Shown here piece by piece: positions 43,476 through 52,760 of a stretch of 64,000 nucleotides of DNA; within the stretch, counting starts at the first letter, position 1; each line of letters starts with the position of its first letter. The notes beneath the pieces are model-generated. The model had not been told where the DNA came from. It did not search any database and saw only the letters and a list, made by a program, of their open reading frames with translations. A program made the translations under genes and the position numbers. The stretch comes from JAYVFR01 sp043772945 (GTDB lineage Bacteria; Patescibacteriota; JACMRA01): NCBI GenBank assembly GCA_043772945.1, contig JAYVFR010000012.1, positions 27,187 through 91,186 on the forward strand, in the 5' to 3' direction.

Positions 43476-44924
43476 CTATTTTTTTGCTTTTAATTCACTT
43501 AGCAATCTATTTGCCAGAATTACAGCTGAGACTGTCCAGCCTTGGAGCGGTTGCCCAGGTTGTGCCACTCGATTTTGTCGTGAGTCTTTTAAGTCTAATA
43601 CATCAATTGTTACATTTGTGTAGCTATCGCGACCTACAAGCTCGGGATATAATTTGGTTTTTTCACAAATTTCAATTACCTGAGTTAGGATTAATTTAGC
43701 TCTAAATAAATTTTTTGGCTCTTTAGTATGCATAAGTCCCAAGGCACAATTAACATTATCAAATAACCAAACATTACCTGTGTGATAACCTGCAATGTGA
43801 TAGCGATTAGAGTTAAAAGAGAGGCTTACTATACAATTCTGCGTAAAATTACTCTGGCTCACAAGCTCTGGGTACGCGGCATCTGTTATTTGTAGTTTAA
43901 GTTTTTCATAGCTATTGAATATTGAATGGCTCAAAATAGCCAAATTAGCAGATGAAAGTGCATCAAATTTAACATTTTCTTGAATTGCCATAGCCAAATA
44001 AGGTTTGTCTTCACTCGTTTCGTCAGGCTCTAAATAACAGATAAATTCTTTAAAAAAACTCTCTTGTAGTTTATTAGCAATCTCTAATTCCCCAAGCTCT
44101 ACTAAGGCCTCAAAAGCAAGAACTTGTAATTCCATAATAGCAAGCGGTTTATTAAAATCAGGCTTAATTCCATGAATTAGAGTAGAAATAGCATCTTCTG
44201 AGTCTCTCCAAGACTGAACTTCTACGCCAGTTTGATTAAGTTTCTTATAGTAAAGCAAACCTTTTTCAGGATCTTTATTTATCCAATTAATTAAACAATT
44301 TTTAGCTAAATTTAAACTATCTCCGAACGTTTGAGTTTGATTGTTTCTATCTATATATTTTTGTTCAAGGAAATTTGGGTGTATTTTTGCTTTATTCTTA
44401 ATAGCTAGGATATACTCAAGTGTTGCATCAATAGAACCGTAATAAGGAAATTCCCAACCGCGATTAACTAAATGTTGGTACTCTAAGTCGTTCTCACTTC
44501 TATGCTCATGCATTATTTTGCCGACCTCTTCTTCAGATTTTAAATTAAATTTTAATCCTTGCTTGGATGCCAAATAACTTAACACATCATTTTCTAGCTC
44601 CTCTAAACTCAGATTAATTATTTGCTTGATAGTAGGGTCAAAAAGCTCTAATGGAAAAATATCAAGTTTGTTGTAGGAGTCTGCAATTTTTAACATTTTA
44701 AGCTGAACAAGTGCATCTCGCCCAAAAGGTGTTGAAAATAAATTAGCCTCCCTGCCACCTCCATTACTTCCTGCCGCAAACAGCATCCAATATCCATCAG
44801 CTTTATTAACTAACAATTTGAGTGCTTCTCTCAGTGATAATTGCTTCTCTGGAATTTCAACCTCTATTTCACTGATATTTGTGATTTTTTCTTCCCTGTT
44901 TTGTGATAAATATCTTTTTAACAT
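43476..44924 (-). CDS. Glycogen-debranching/GH15-like (alpha/alpha)6-barrel protein
   Basis: 482 residues from the ATG at 44924 (MLKRYLSQ); an upstream TTG would overlap the divergent promoter. Segments GSNGGGREANLFSTPFGRDAL, YYGSIDATLEYIL, SWRDSEDAIST, IAGYHTGNVWLFDNV and QPLQGWTVSAVIL match the amylo-alpha-1,6-glucosidase/GH15-like helical barrel, with F-G-R-D, G-S-I-D and W-x-D-S as likely sugar-binding sites. Together with the GH13 protein it may process alpha-glucans. No signal peptide, so it acts in the cytoplasm. Confidence 0.72.
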   Translation of the reverse strand: MLKRYLSQNREEKITNISEIEVEIPEKQLSLREALKLLVNKADGYWMLFAAGSNGGGREANLFSTPFGRDALVQLKMLKIADSYNKLDIFPLELFDPTIKQIINLSLEELENDVLSYLASKQGLKFNLKSEEEVGKIMHEHRSENDLEYQHLVNRGWEFPYYGSIDATLEYILAIKNKAKIHPNFLEQKYIDRNNQTQTFGDSLNLAKNCLINWINKDPEKGLLYYKKLNQTGVEVQSWRDSEDAISTLIHGIKPDFNKPLAIMELQVLAFEALVELGELEIANKLQESFFKEFICYLEPDETSEDKPYLAMAIQENVKFDALSSANLAILSHSIFNSYEKLKLQITDAAYPELVSQSNFTQNCIVSLSFNSNRYHIAGYHTGNVWLFDNVNCALGLMHTKEPKNLFRAKLILTQVIEICEKTKLYPELVGRDSYTNVTIDVLDLKDSRQNRVAQPGQPLQGWTVSAVILANRLLSELKAKK

Positions 44925-44953
44925 ACTTCCTAAAAAAAACTGTTTCACAATAG

Positions 44954-44982
44954 TTGTCAAAAATATTTTGTTAAAATATAAT
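44954..44982 (+). promoter_or_regulatory. Promoter for the 45014 gene
   Basis: TTGTCA (44954-44959), exactly 17 bp, then TATAAT (44977-44982). The -10 touches an ATG at 44984, so transcription would start inside that frame. This favours the in-frame ATG at 45014 as the start. Confidence 0.65.
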
Positions 44983-45013
44983 CATGCAAACAAAAAAACA
45001 AAAACCAATATTT

Positions 45014-45637
45014 ATGCTCTCTGAGATAATTGTTTCTCTAAAAAAGTTCTCTAAAAAATTTGAAAAGAATAAAAAAAACCAAAATAACTCAAAAATCTTG
45101 AACCGAAAAATGGATTCATTCAACATTCACCGACAAATCCAAGCTCAAAAGCTTCCTGAAAAAAATAGTACAGAAACATTTTATAAAACTTATAGTCAGA
45201 ATAATGACAAAGACTTACACCCCAGAATCCAACTTAAAAATAATTTACTAATATCTTTAAAGCAATTGAGTTATGAATTTAAAAATCAGCCGTTTCAACG
45301 TAAAGGACTTGATTTAGAGAATCATATCGTAGATTATATTTATCATTATTTAACCGAAAGAGTAATTGAGTTACATTTTTTTAATAAATTAAATAACCCG
45401 ATTGAAATAATCCAGCACATTCAAATTATTATTAAAGAGGCTCTTGATAAACAAGTCTTAGATTATAACACAGAAATGGAGTATAACTTTAATACTGCCA
45501 GTTTTTTACGTTTTTGTCAGACAAGCCTGCAAGAAAAAAAACATAGTGATTTAATATCAATCAATAGTAATGGTTTAAATTCAAACTTTGGGCATCCATT
45601 GGCTTTTGGGGTTGCTAAAGTTAATATCTGGGAATAA
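45014..45637 (+). CDS. Hypothetical helical protein
   Basis: 207 residues from the ATG at 45014, chosen because of the promoter position. The first 60 residues are very Lys/Asn-rich; the rest is helical with LDLENHIVDYIYHYLTERVIEL. No motif recognised. Its 3' end overlaps the convergent helicase fragment by 17 nt. Confidence 0.5.
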   Translation: MLSEIIVSLKKFSKKFEKNKKNQNNSKILNRKMDSFNIHRQIQAQKLPEKNSTETFYKTYSQNNDKDLHPRIQLKNNLLISLKQLSYEFKNQPFQRKGLDLENHIVDYIYHYLTERVIELHFFNKLNNPIEIIQHIQIIIKEALDKQVLDYNTEMEYNFNTASFLRFCQTSLQEKKHSDLISINSNGLNSNFGHPLAFGVAKVNIWE

Positions 45638-47075
45638 ACTCTCTCTTGGTGTGAGTGTCCAAAAATGGTCTAAAAATTCTAGAAACTGGATTAGATTTAA
45701 TTTGACCAAATTGAATACGACTTTGAGCGTTGCTAAGGAACAAATTTACTTTAGCCCTTGTAACTCCAACATAAGCAAGCCTAACCTCCTCTTCAATTCC
45801 TCCATCTTCATTAAATGAGTTTTGGTGGGGTAATAAGCCATCTTCACAGCCAACTAAAAATACTGTTTCATATTCAAGCCCTTTACTTTGGTGGAGTGTC
45901 AATAAATTAACTTTTGGTAAATTGTCATTACCTTCTTTAGTTTCAGCATTTGACATTAGTAAAATCTGAGAAAGAAATTCTCTTAATCGGGAGACTAAAT
46001 CAAGTTCACTATTTTGGTCAAAAGGAAGCATTAATGAATAAATTTCAGAAATGTTTTCATTCCTTGCTATAAATTCGTCTTTAGTTGGGTATTCATTTTT
46101 TAAATATTTGTTATACCCAAGTGATTCCAGAAGCTCTTTAGTTAGATCAATGATTGAATCATGATGAGTCCAAGCTTCTTGGATTGAGGACAGCATCTCA
46201 AGAATGAGAGATTGGTATTTAGGAGGAAGCGGATAGTCGCTGTCAGTGAGCCAAACTTCAATTTTTTCTAAGGTTTTAGGACCAACTCCATCTATTATTA
46301 AAGGCAAAAAACGACTAAAGGCCAGCCTATCTTGACCGTTACTAATATAACGCAAAATTGCTAAAACATCTCTTACTTCTTTGCGATCAAGAAATCTAGT
46401 TCCAGAAACTAATCTATAGGGAACTCTGTTTTTAATTAAAGTTTCTTCAATCGCTCGAGACTGGGAATGGGTACGGTAGAGAACTGCAACATTATCAAGT
46501 TCTTTAATTTGGCTCCAATCAGTTGTAGGAATTTGCCACTGATTTGGATTGTAGGAATTATCTTGTTTACTACCCCAGAGCTTCTGGCCAATATCAAATT
46601 TAGAAATATTAGTAGCATCCAAAAAAGAGTCAAACATTGAACCGATTGAATCATTACTAATATCATCACTGCTTTCAAATCTAAGAGTAGAGTTGCTATC
46701 AATCTCTGTATCCTGATTGTAACTAATATCATTTGAATTTTCTTGTTTTGCGTAAAGTGAAATTATTTTTTTGATTATGAATTCGGCCTCTGCTTTTTCA
46801 TTAAAAGCGTTATAATACTTAACTTGCAGATTATTTTGATTATCTGTGTGGAGATTTTTTTGTTTTTGAGATTTATTGTGAGTCAAGATTTTTTCGGCTA
46901 AATCTAAAATTGGCTGTGTTGAGCGGTAATTTTTGTTTAAAATGATTTCTTTAGTGTTAGGGTAAAGTTTATCAAACCCCAAAATTAATTCAATCTTGGA
47001 GCCTCTAAAACCATATATTGACTGAGCATCATCCCCAACTACAAATAGCGATCGTGATTGAGGATTATTAGTCAT
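45621..47075 (-). CDS. UvrD/PcrA-type helicase lacking the N-terminal ATPase motifs
   Basis: 484 residues. The frame begins at motif III (FVVGDDAQSIYGFRGS), then motif IV (LNKNYRSTQPIL), YRTHSQSRAIEETLI, SGTRFLDRKEVRD, LLTLHQSKGLEYETVF (motif V) and EEEVRLAYVGVTRAK (motif VI). These are the 2A/2B domains of an SF1A helicase. Walker A and the DExx motif II are absent; the ATG lies 10 residues before motif III. Alone it cannot hydrolyse ATP. The N-terminal half may be a separate gene elsewhere or the gene may be decayed; motifs III-VI look under selection. It follows tsf by 11 nt and is probably cotranscribed. Confidence 0.85.
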   Translation of the reverse strand: MTNNPQSRSLFVVGDDAQSIYGFRGSKIELILGFDKLYPNTKEIILNKNYRSTQPILDLAEKILTHNKSQKQKNLHTDNQNNLQVKYYNAFNEKAEAEFIIKKIISLYAKQENSNDISYNQDTEIDSNSTLRFESSDDISNDSIGSMFDSFLDATNISKFDIGQKLWGSKQDNSYNPNQWQIPTTDWSQIKELDNVAVLYRTHSQSRAIEETLIKNRVPYRLVSGTRFLDRKEVRDVLAILRYISNGQDRLAFSRFLPLIIDGVGPKTLEKIEVWLTDSDYPLPPKYQSLILEMLSSIQEAWTHHDSIIDLTKELLESLGYNKYLKNEYPTKDEFIARNENISEIYSLMLPFDQNSELDLVSRLREFLSQILLMSNAETKEGNDNLPKVNLLTLHQSKGLEYETVFLVGCEDGLLPHQNSFNEDGGIEEEVRLAYVGVTRAKVNLFLSNAQSRIQFGQIKSNPVSRIFRPFLDTHTKREFIPRY

Positions 47076-47086
47076 TTATACGTTAA

Positions 47087-47677
47087 TTACGTGTTAATAG
47101 TAAATTTAGAAAATTTAGCAACTACAATTTTTTCCCCTGTTTCTTGCGATACATTAGCTAGTTTTTGAATGATTGTAATGCTAGGATCTTTTAAAAATGG
47201 TTGACTTAATAAGCTATAATCACTCACTATACTTGATTTTTTACCTTCTAAAATTTTGTCAATCATGTTTTCAGGCTTACCTTGATTAATTAATTGTTCT
47301 TTTGCTATTGCCAGTTCATTTTTAATAAATTCTTGATCAACTTCAGACTCATCAATAAACTTTACTTCAGTTGCAGCAATATGAAGAGCTATGTCATTGC
47401 CAAGTTCCTTAAAAATATCACCGCGAGAAACAAAATCAGTTTCACATTTGATCATTACCATCACACCGACGCGACTATCATGAATATAACTAAAAATTCC
47501 ACCTTGAGCAGTTTCACGATCAGCACGAGCTTGAGCTTTTAGTACTCCTTGCTCACGTAAGTAAGCGATAATCTTGTCCTCATCTTCGATTTGAAGAGCG
47601 TCAATTGCTTTTTGGATATCTTTAAATGAGAGGCTAGTTCTAGCACGGATTGATTTGATTAATTCAATTTTTGACAT
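47087..47677 (-). CDS. tsf: Translation elongation factor Ts
   Basis: 196 residues from the ATG at 47677 (MSKIELIKSIRARTSLS). The UBA-like start has RARTSLSFKDIQKAID, then LREQGVLKAQARADRETAQG, followed by the core with KCETDFVSRGDIFKELG (the T-D-F-V-x-R signature). It exchanges GDP for GTP on EF-Tu. It is shorter than the E. coli protein (283) as in many CPR, lacking part of the second core subdomain. No rpsB next to it, which is unusual; the helicase half follows. Confidence 0.93.
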   Translation of the reverse strand: MSKIELIKSIRARTSLSFKDIQKAIDALQIEDEDKIIAYLREQGVLKAQARADRETAQGGIFSYIHDSRVGVMVMIKCETDFVSRGDIFKELGNDIALHIAATEVKFIDESEVDQEFIKNELAIAKEQLINQGKPENMIDKILEGKKSSIVSDYSLLSQPFLKDPSITIIQKLANVSQETGEKIVVAKFSKFTINT

Positions 47678-47783
47678 ATAATTTGGGTTTAAATTAGCTT
47701 TTGAAAATATGATACTAATCAAGTGTAATCCGAACACTTTTGTCAATAGATATGAGTTATTAATAACTAATTAATTTATAGAA

Positions 47784-48767
47784 CTAACCTCCACAGACAC
47801 TTGGACTAAGGGGCTCAAGCTTATTAAAACGAGCATTGATTTGTTTAGAGGATGGCTCTTCTTTCTGTACAAAGATCACAATGTTTCCAATCATATTATT
47901 AATTTGCCTCAACTCTTCCTCAGTTTTAATTGCCGTCTCAGCTTTCACTGTTTGAGCTTGCGATTTGCTAGTTCGTTCAGTTTTTGATTTGGAGTCAATC
48001 GCTTGATTATTCCTTAATTCCAGACCCTCTTTCTCTTTTAAATCTAGTTTTACTTTCTGCTCGTGGGCTTCTGCCTCTGATAGTGTCTGATGATCCTCAC
48101 CATTGTGGGCTTTAACTTTAATAGTATCTAATAAGTTATCAGGACTGGAAGGATTGGATGAAATCTTTTTTTGCCATTTGTCTGACTCTTCTTTATCAAG
48201 CCTTACTTTGGAATCGACTCCAATAAACTTTTCCACTGATTGATTAAGGAAATCTTTAAAATCTTTTTTAACATAATTATTCTGATCTCCTACATACACG
48301 TAATATTGCTCATCAGGACTTGCTTTAGGAAGGCTATTTGAATGAATCGGTAACCAGATAAATTGTGGAGGAAGTTTTAATAACTCACCAAACTTTAACC
48401 CCATAGCTCCGCTCATTCCACCTACTAAATCAACTCCATAAAATTTTAAAACATCGCCTCCTGTCATGTCCTGCCAATGAACATGAACAATTTGATCCTT
48501 ATTGTCATGAAAGTGAATAGGAGATTCAGTAATAGCTCCGCTACAAACATCTTTTACGTAATCAGTTTGATAACGAGGAGACCCAAAATCTTCACTTTGA
48601 CCTTTATAAATATATTGCAAGCGAAAATGATAATGATCAGATTTGGCGAATTTAATTCTATCAGGAGTCAGAAGAAATAAAATACTCACACTAATAGTTA
48701 TTAAAGCAAGAATTAAACCAATAACAGAGCCTAGGATTTTTAACAATTTTTTAGATATTTTAAACAT
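47784..48767 (-). CDS. Membrane-anchored His-rich extracytoplasmic protein
   Basis: 327 residues: N-terminal helix (about 10-32), then an outer domain of about 160 residues with HYHFRLQYIYKG, SPIHFHDNKDQIVHVHWQD and conserved-looking GGMSGAMGLKFG, followed by a Lys/Glu-rich linker. The H-x-H clusters (HYH, HFH, HVHW) could hold a metal such as copper or zinc. Cys near DVCSGA and at the end (VCGG) may pair. The start ATG is at 48767, five nt after the stop of the helicase gene upstream, so they form an operon. Confidence 0.55.
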   Translation of the reverse strand: MFKISKKLLKILGSVIGLILALITISVSILFLLTPDRIKFAKSDHYHFRLQYIYKGQSEDFGSPRYQTDYVKDVCSGAITESPIHFHDNKDQIVHVHWQDMTGGDVLKFYGVDLVGGMSGAMGLKFGELLKLPPQFIWLPIHSNSLPKASPDEQYYVYVGDQNNYVKKDFKDFLNQSVEKFIGVDSKVRLDKEESDKWQKKISSNPSSPDNLLDTIKVKAHNGEDHQTLSEAEAHEQKVKLDLKEKEGLELRNNQAIDSKSKTERTSKSQAQTVKAETAIKTEEELRQINNMIGNIVIFVQKEEPSSKQINARFNKLEPLSPSVCGG

Positions 48768-48772
48768 ATTTT

Positions 48773-50134
48773 TTACATTGAAAGATAATAACTATAACGT
48801 TTCTTAAACTGTTTACTCAAAAATTCTATTCGATGATCGTGATAATCATACAAAACCTGCTCTTTAGTAGTTCTTTGAATTCGCCCAATATACTGAACAA
48901 GTTTTCCTTCAAAGCTAAATGGATAAACTAGAAACAAACAATTTAAATTACTAATATCAACTCCTTCACCCATTAATTGCCCAGTTGCTATCAAAACTTC
49001 AAACTTACCTTTACGAATTTGAACAAGTTTTTTTTGGCGAGTAGTTTTAGGATCATCCCCTGTCATTGTAATAGTTTTACACTTCTCAGATAAGTACATA
49101 TTTAAAACTTCTACGTGATCTTTTCTTTCTGTTAAAATTATAATAGAATGATTGTTTTTGACCTCTGCCAAAACATCTTTGACAATTTGCATGTTACGAT
49201 GACTATCAAAAATTAAAACTCGATTTACGTTCTCAAGCAGATGCTCATTATGATTAAAAGGAATATATAAATCCGTCTCTCTGATAGTAAGTTTTGGTCG
49301 CTTCCCCATCTTAAAGTCAGTTCCCGAATTAGGATTAATTGTACAAATAATTTGCCCAATCCGATAAAAAATTAATTTTTCGTCTTTGTTTTTACGAAAA
49401 GGAGTAGCTGTTAAACCATACATGTAATACGAATCAAAAGCTTCAATAACTTTACCGAAAGTATTAGCAGGAATATGATGGCACTCATCTACAATCACAA
49501 GGCCAATGTTTTTAACCAAGCTTGGTAAGTCGGCAAGCATAGCGTGTAGTGTTTGAATAGTTGCAACCGTCACTTTCTCCCCCCATTTTTTTTTGCCACT
49601 GCCTACGATTCCAATTTCTTTCTTTGGAATTCCTAAAAAACTTTCAATCCTTTCAACCCATTGATCCATTAACTCTTTGCGATGCACTAGTATCAATGCA
49701 GGTTGTTTAAGCCGAGCTATCATTTCAATCCCGATTACAGTTTTACCGCTTCCAGGAGGCGATACTATCACCCCAAAATGATATTTAGCAATTACAGAGA
49801 GCGCATTTGATTGATATTCGCGTAAATCAATAGTAGAATTATAATCTAATTCTGGATGCTTGGTGCGCTTGTCAATTAATTTATGATCTATTCCAACTTT
49901 TTGTACATACCTAAGTAAATCCCCTGTAAACCCTCTTGGTAAGATGTATTCAGCATTCACAAGCTCATACATTAGAAACTCTGGAGGTGTATTCCAAGTG
50001 CTTTTACCTAATTTTTTTAATAAGGTGTACTGGTTATTTGAAATAGTTAACTGTTGTTGAATAAAACGCCATAACTCAATCCCTACCTCTTCTTTTGGTA
50101 AGTGTAGTTTGTTATCTAGCGTGATGTGTAACAT
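48773..50134 (-). CDS. SF2 DEAD/DEAH-box helicase (XPB/UvsW-like)
   Basis: 453 residues. Motifs: DLREYQSNAL (Q-like), SPPGSGKTVIG (Walker A), LVHRKELMDQW (Ia), VDECHHI (DEAH-type), GLTATPFRK (III) and the C-terminal half LTERKDHVEVL with LMGEGVDI and QYIGRIQRTTK (VI). The short N-terminal part (about 100 residues) is family-specific. DNA translocation in repair is likely; the exact role is not known for bacterial members of this group. Confidence 0.88.
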   Translation of the reverse strand: MLHITLDNKLHLPKEEVGIELWRFIQQQLTISNNQYTLLKKLGKSTWNTPPEFLMYELVNAEYILPRGFTGDLLRYVQKVGIDHKLIDKRTKHPELDYNSTIDLREYQSNALSVIAKYHFGVIVSPPGSGKTVIGIEMIARLKQPALILVHRKELMDQWVERIESFLGIPKKEIGIVGSGKKKWGEKVTVATIQTLHAMLADLPSLVKNIGLVIVDECHHIPANTFGKVIEAFDSYYMYGLTATPFRKNKDEKLIFYRIGQIICTINPNSGTDFKMGKRPKLTIRETDLYIPFNHNEHLLENVNRVLIFDSHRNMQIVKDVLAEVKNNHSIIILTERKDHVEVLNMYLSEKCKTITMTGDDPKTTRQKKLVQIRKGKFEVLIATGQLMGEGVDISNLNCLFLVYPFSFEGKLVQYIGRIQRTTKEQVLYDYHDHRIEFLSKQFKKRYSYYLSM

Positions 50135-50176
50135 TTTTTAAAAATGAATTTAATTATTAAAATTGTCTAGCCACAA

Positions 50177-50209
50177 AAAAAGTAGCCTATAGTTAATTAA
50201 ACTATGACT
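50177..50209 (-). terminator. Terminator downstream of the 50234-50664 genes
   Basis: On the minus strand AGTAGTCATAGTT pairs with AACTATAGGCTACT (two mismatches), followed by seven T, about 25 nt beyond the short frame ending at 50234. Confidence 0.65.
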
Positions 50210-50233
50210 ACTAACAGAACATTACTAAAACCT

Positions 50234-50341
50234 TCACGAAACAGGTGGAGTAAGGTAGTTCTGATTTAAGCGATACTTTCTGTGAGACAAACCTACTGCA
50301 GTTTTTACTTCTTCTATTAAAGGTAAAGAAATCTTTAGCAT
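50234..50341 (-). CDS. Possible 35-residue small protein translationally coupled to the preceding gene
   Basis: An ATG at 50341-50339 overlaps the stop codon of the preceding gene (ATGCTAA), and an open frame of 35 codons follows (MLKISLPLIEEVKTAVG), ending with TGA. The overlap pattern is typical of translational coupling. There is no homology evidence and it is short enough to be chance. Confidence 0.3.
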   Translation of the reverse strand: MLKISLPLIEEVKTAVGLSHRKYRLNQNYLTPPVS

Positions 50342-50664
50342 TTTTTAGCTCCTTTTAAACTAGTTGTTAGCTGGTTTTGAATTTCATCCCAGTTTGTGAT
50401 TATAAACCACTGAGCTCCTTGAATCTCTCTATAATTGATCGGTATAGACGCTATTCGAGATAGTAAAAAGCTCAATTTGTCTAAGTCAATTGTTTTGAGA
50501 ATTTCGAAAACATTTATTTTTCTTGTACAATGACTGTGTATTGTAGTTTTACCATTACCATCATATTGGTAAATAGTATACTCGATTTCTAAAACAAACT
50601 CCTCAAGTTTTTTTGGATCTTTTACTCGAGGTTTTCTTTTAACTTTACTTCGCTTGATAACCAT
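50335..50664 (-). CDS. Hypothetical basic protein
   Basis: 109 residues with a very basic N-terminus (MVIKRSKVKRKPRVK) and an alternating beta/alpha body (FVLEIEYTIYQYDGNG). No known motif. It is the first gene of its own minus-strand unit, with a terminator after the short coupled frame. Confidence 0.5.
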   Translation of the reverse strand: MVIKRSKVKRKPRVKDPKKLEEFVLEIEYTIYQYDGNGKTTIHSHCTRKINVFEILKTIDLDKLSFLLSRIASIPINYREIQGAQWFIITNWDEIQNQLTTSLKGAKKC

Positions 50665-50747
50665 CTCTAAACGCTGCTCGAAATGTTAAGAACTTCTCAA
50701 ACAAGACACAAATTTGTTTTAGTGTCAAAGAATTGTTTTAAAAAGAT

Positions 50748-52760
50748 CTAATCAATATCTTTACCAACTTGAACATTCCAGAACTCTTGAAATAAATTTT
50801 CTTTTTTAGCTTTCAATAGCTGCTTTGGGTCACCTTTAATCTGAATTTGCCCCTTGTCTATTACTACAACGCTGTCACACTTTAAACAAGTAGTCATTCT
50901 ATGAGTAATAAAGATTACAATACTATTTTTTGTTTTTTCTTTGATAAGATTCAAAACTCGACTTTCCTTGATAGCGTCAAGTTGATTTGTTCCTTCGTCT
51001 AAAACTATTATTGGCTTGGGATCAATTAAAACTCTAGTCAATTCAAGCAGTTGATTTTGACCACCGCTTAGGCTCACCCCCTCACCTAAAATCATATCAA
51101 GGCTTGTAATCACTGAGTCTAATTCTAGAATTTTTAATATTCTCCAAATTTCCTCATCATCAATTTTTTTGTTAGCATTTAGTAATAAATTATCTCTAAT
51201 TGAAAGAGAGTCTATTAAATAACTTGATTGCTCAAGTGAACTAAAATTATGTCTCCATTTAATTGGATCTATTTGTTTAAGAGGGTAACCATCAACCAAA
51301 ATTTCTCCGCTACTTGGATCAAGAACTCGCTTTAACAGTTTAGTTAAAGTAGTTTTACCCGCCCCGTTGTAGCCTACTATTCCGTAGAGAACACCTTTTT
51401 TAAATTCTAAATTAAAATTGTTTAAAATTGTTTTATTCTCATCAGCTAGCTCAAATATTTTATTCAAATCCTCAAACTCTTTAGTTATTTCTCGTTGCAT
51501 CCACTTTGGTAAATGTTTTTTTATTTGTTTTGCTAAAAAAGTTTTAGGTTTATCTTCATACACACCCACTCGTTTCTGCATTTCTAATAGATAGTTTTTC
51601 TCCTGCTCATAAAATTTGGGATAACCGAAAGAAAGGTTTTTAATTGTAAGTTTTTGAATATCATTCGGTACAAATTCTTTAATGTTTGAATAGTCAATTT
51701 TTGGATTAATTTGTAAAAGAAACTCAATTCTAAAAAGACTAAATCGCAGTTCAATTATATTTTTGAAAAGATTTCCAATATCGTAAACCAAACTTTTTAT
51801 TTGATTAACATAATAAAAATAAACCGTAAAAGTTCCAACGCTAATTTTCCCTGTAATAACTAAAAACCCTGCTAATAAGTTAGTCCCGAAAGAAACTAGT
51901 TCATTAATCAAATCTATAAAAAACTGAAAATTTTGATTACGATTATTTTGCTTAATATTAGTTAATTGCCACTCTAATCGTCTGTTTTTATATAAATTAT
52001 ATATATTTTCAAGCCAACCGTTCGTCAAAAAGCTATTAAAATAATTAATAATTCTCCATTGTAAATTCCACCTTAAATCATTTTGTCTATTTTCCAACAA
52101 TTCATACTGCCTCCACATATTGCTCTTAACCCCATCTAAAATAATTGAAATAATTGAAGTTATAGCTACAAACCCCATCAACAAAGGATGTATAAGTGGT
52201 AATATAAATATAAATGAAATGATACTAACGGGAATTTTAATTAATCCTTGAATTAATTCTATAAACTTGTCTTGTAGAGAGTTAAATTGCCATTGTAGAT
52301 TTCTAATTAAACGTAAATTATTTTCAGCCCCCAAAAAACTTGAATCAAAACGGGTTAAATGATTAGTGAATTTATCTTCTAAATAATTCTTAGACTCAAA
52401 ATTTAGCACTCTTAAGAATTTTTCTTTGAACCAATTTAGTATTTTGTTAAAAAGCTGGAGAATAAAATACCCTGCGGCAATTAAGCTAAAAACAACCCAA
52501 GTATCACCAATCTGGTAACTCCACCAATTATTGATATTCAGCCCCATCCACTTTTCAGTTAAAGCATCAATTTGCCACTTTATAAACAAAGGACTAACAG
52601 TTGCTAAAATGGTACCCCAGAAAGTGAGAGGTAATAAAATCGCCATTTTTTTTAAATACCTATCCTGTTTATCAAGAACAAATTCTAAAGTTTCTTGCTT
52701 GGTTTGTAATAATACTTTTAAAAGCCAAAGTGTGATATTATTAAATAATTTAGCAATCAT
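50748..52760 (-). CDS. ABC transporter, fused permease and ATPase (exporter type) with an insertion in the nucleotide-binding domain
   Basis: 670 residues: an exporter-type membrane domain with about six helices (40-350) and one ATPase domain with Walker A GYNGAGKTTLTK, signature LSGGQNQLLELTR, Walker B IIVLDEG and H-loop ITHRMT. Between the A-loop strand LSFGYP and the strand ILNNFNLEFKKG about 63 residues are present where other exporters have about 8; the extra part is Lys-rich and helical. It probably works as a homodimer; the substrate is unknown. The start ATG overlaps the TGA of the PrgI gene by 4 nt (ATGA), indicating coupling. Confidence 0.88.
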   Translation of the reverse strand: MIAKLFNNITLWLLKVLLQTKQETLEFVLDKQDRYLKKMAILLPLTFWGTILATVSPLFIKWQIDALTEKWMGLNINNWWSYQIGDTWVVFSLIAAGYFILQLFNKILNWFKEKFLRVLNFESKNYLEDKFTNHLTRFDSSFLGAENNLRLIRNLQWQFNSLQDKFIELIQGLIKIPVSIISFIFILPLIHPLLMGFVAITSIISIILDGVKSNMWRQYELLENRQNDLRWNLQWRIINYFNSFLTNGWLENIYNLYKNRRLEWQLTNIKQNNRNQNFQFFIDLINELVSFGTNLLAGFLVITGKISVGTFTVYFYYVNQIKSLVYDIGNLFKNIIELRFSLFRIEFLLQINPKIDYSNIKEFVPNDIQKLTIKNLSFGYPKFYEQEKNYLLEMQKRVGVYEDKPKTFLAKQIKKHLPKWMQREITKEFEDLNKIFELADENKTILNNFNLEFKKGVLYGIVGYNGAGKTTLTKLLKRVLDPSSGEILVDGYPLKQIDPIKWRHNFSSLEQSSYLIDSLSIRDNLLLNANKKIDDEEIWRILKILELDSVITSLDMILGEGVSLSGGQNQLLELTRVLIDPKPIIVLDEGTNQLDAIKESRVLNLIKEKTKNSIVIFITHRMTTCLKCDSVVVIDKGQIQIKGDPKQLLKAKKENLFQEFWNVQVGKDID

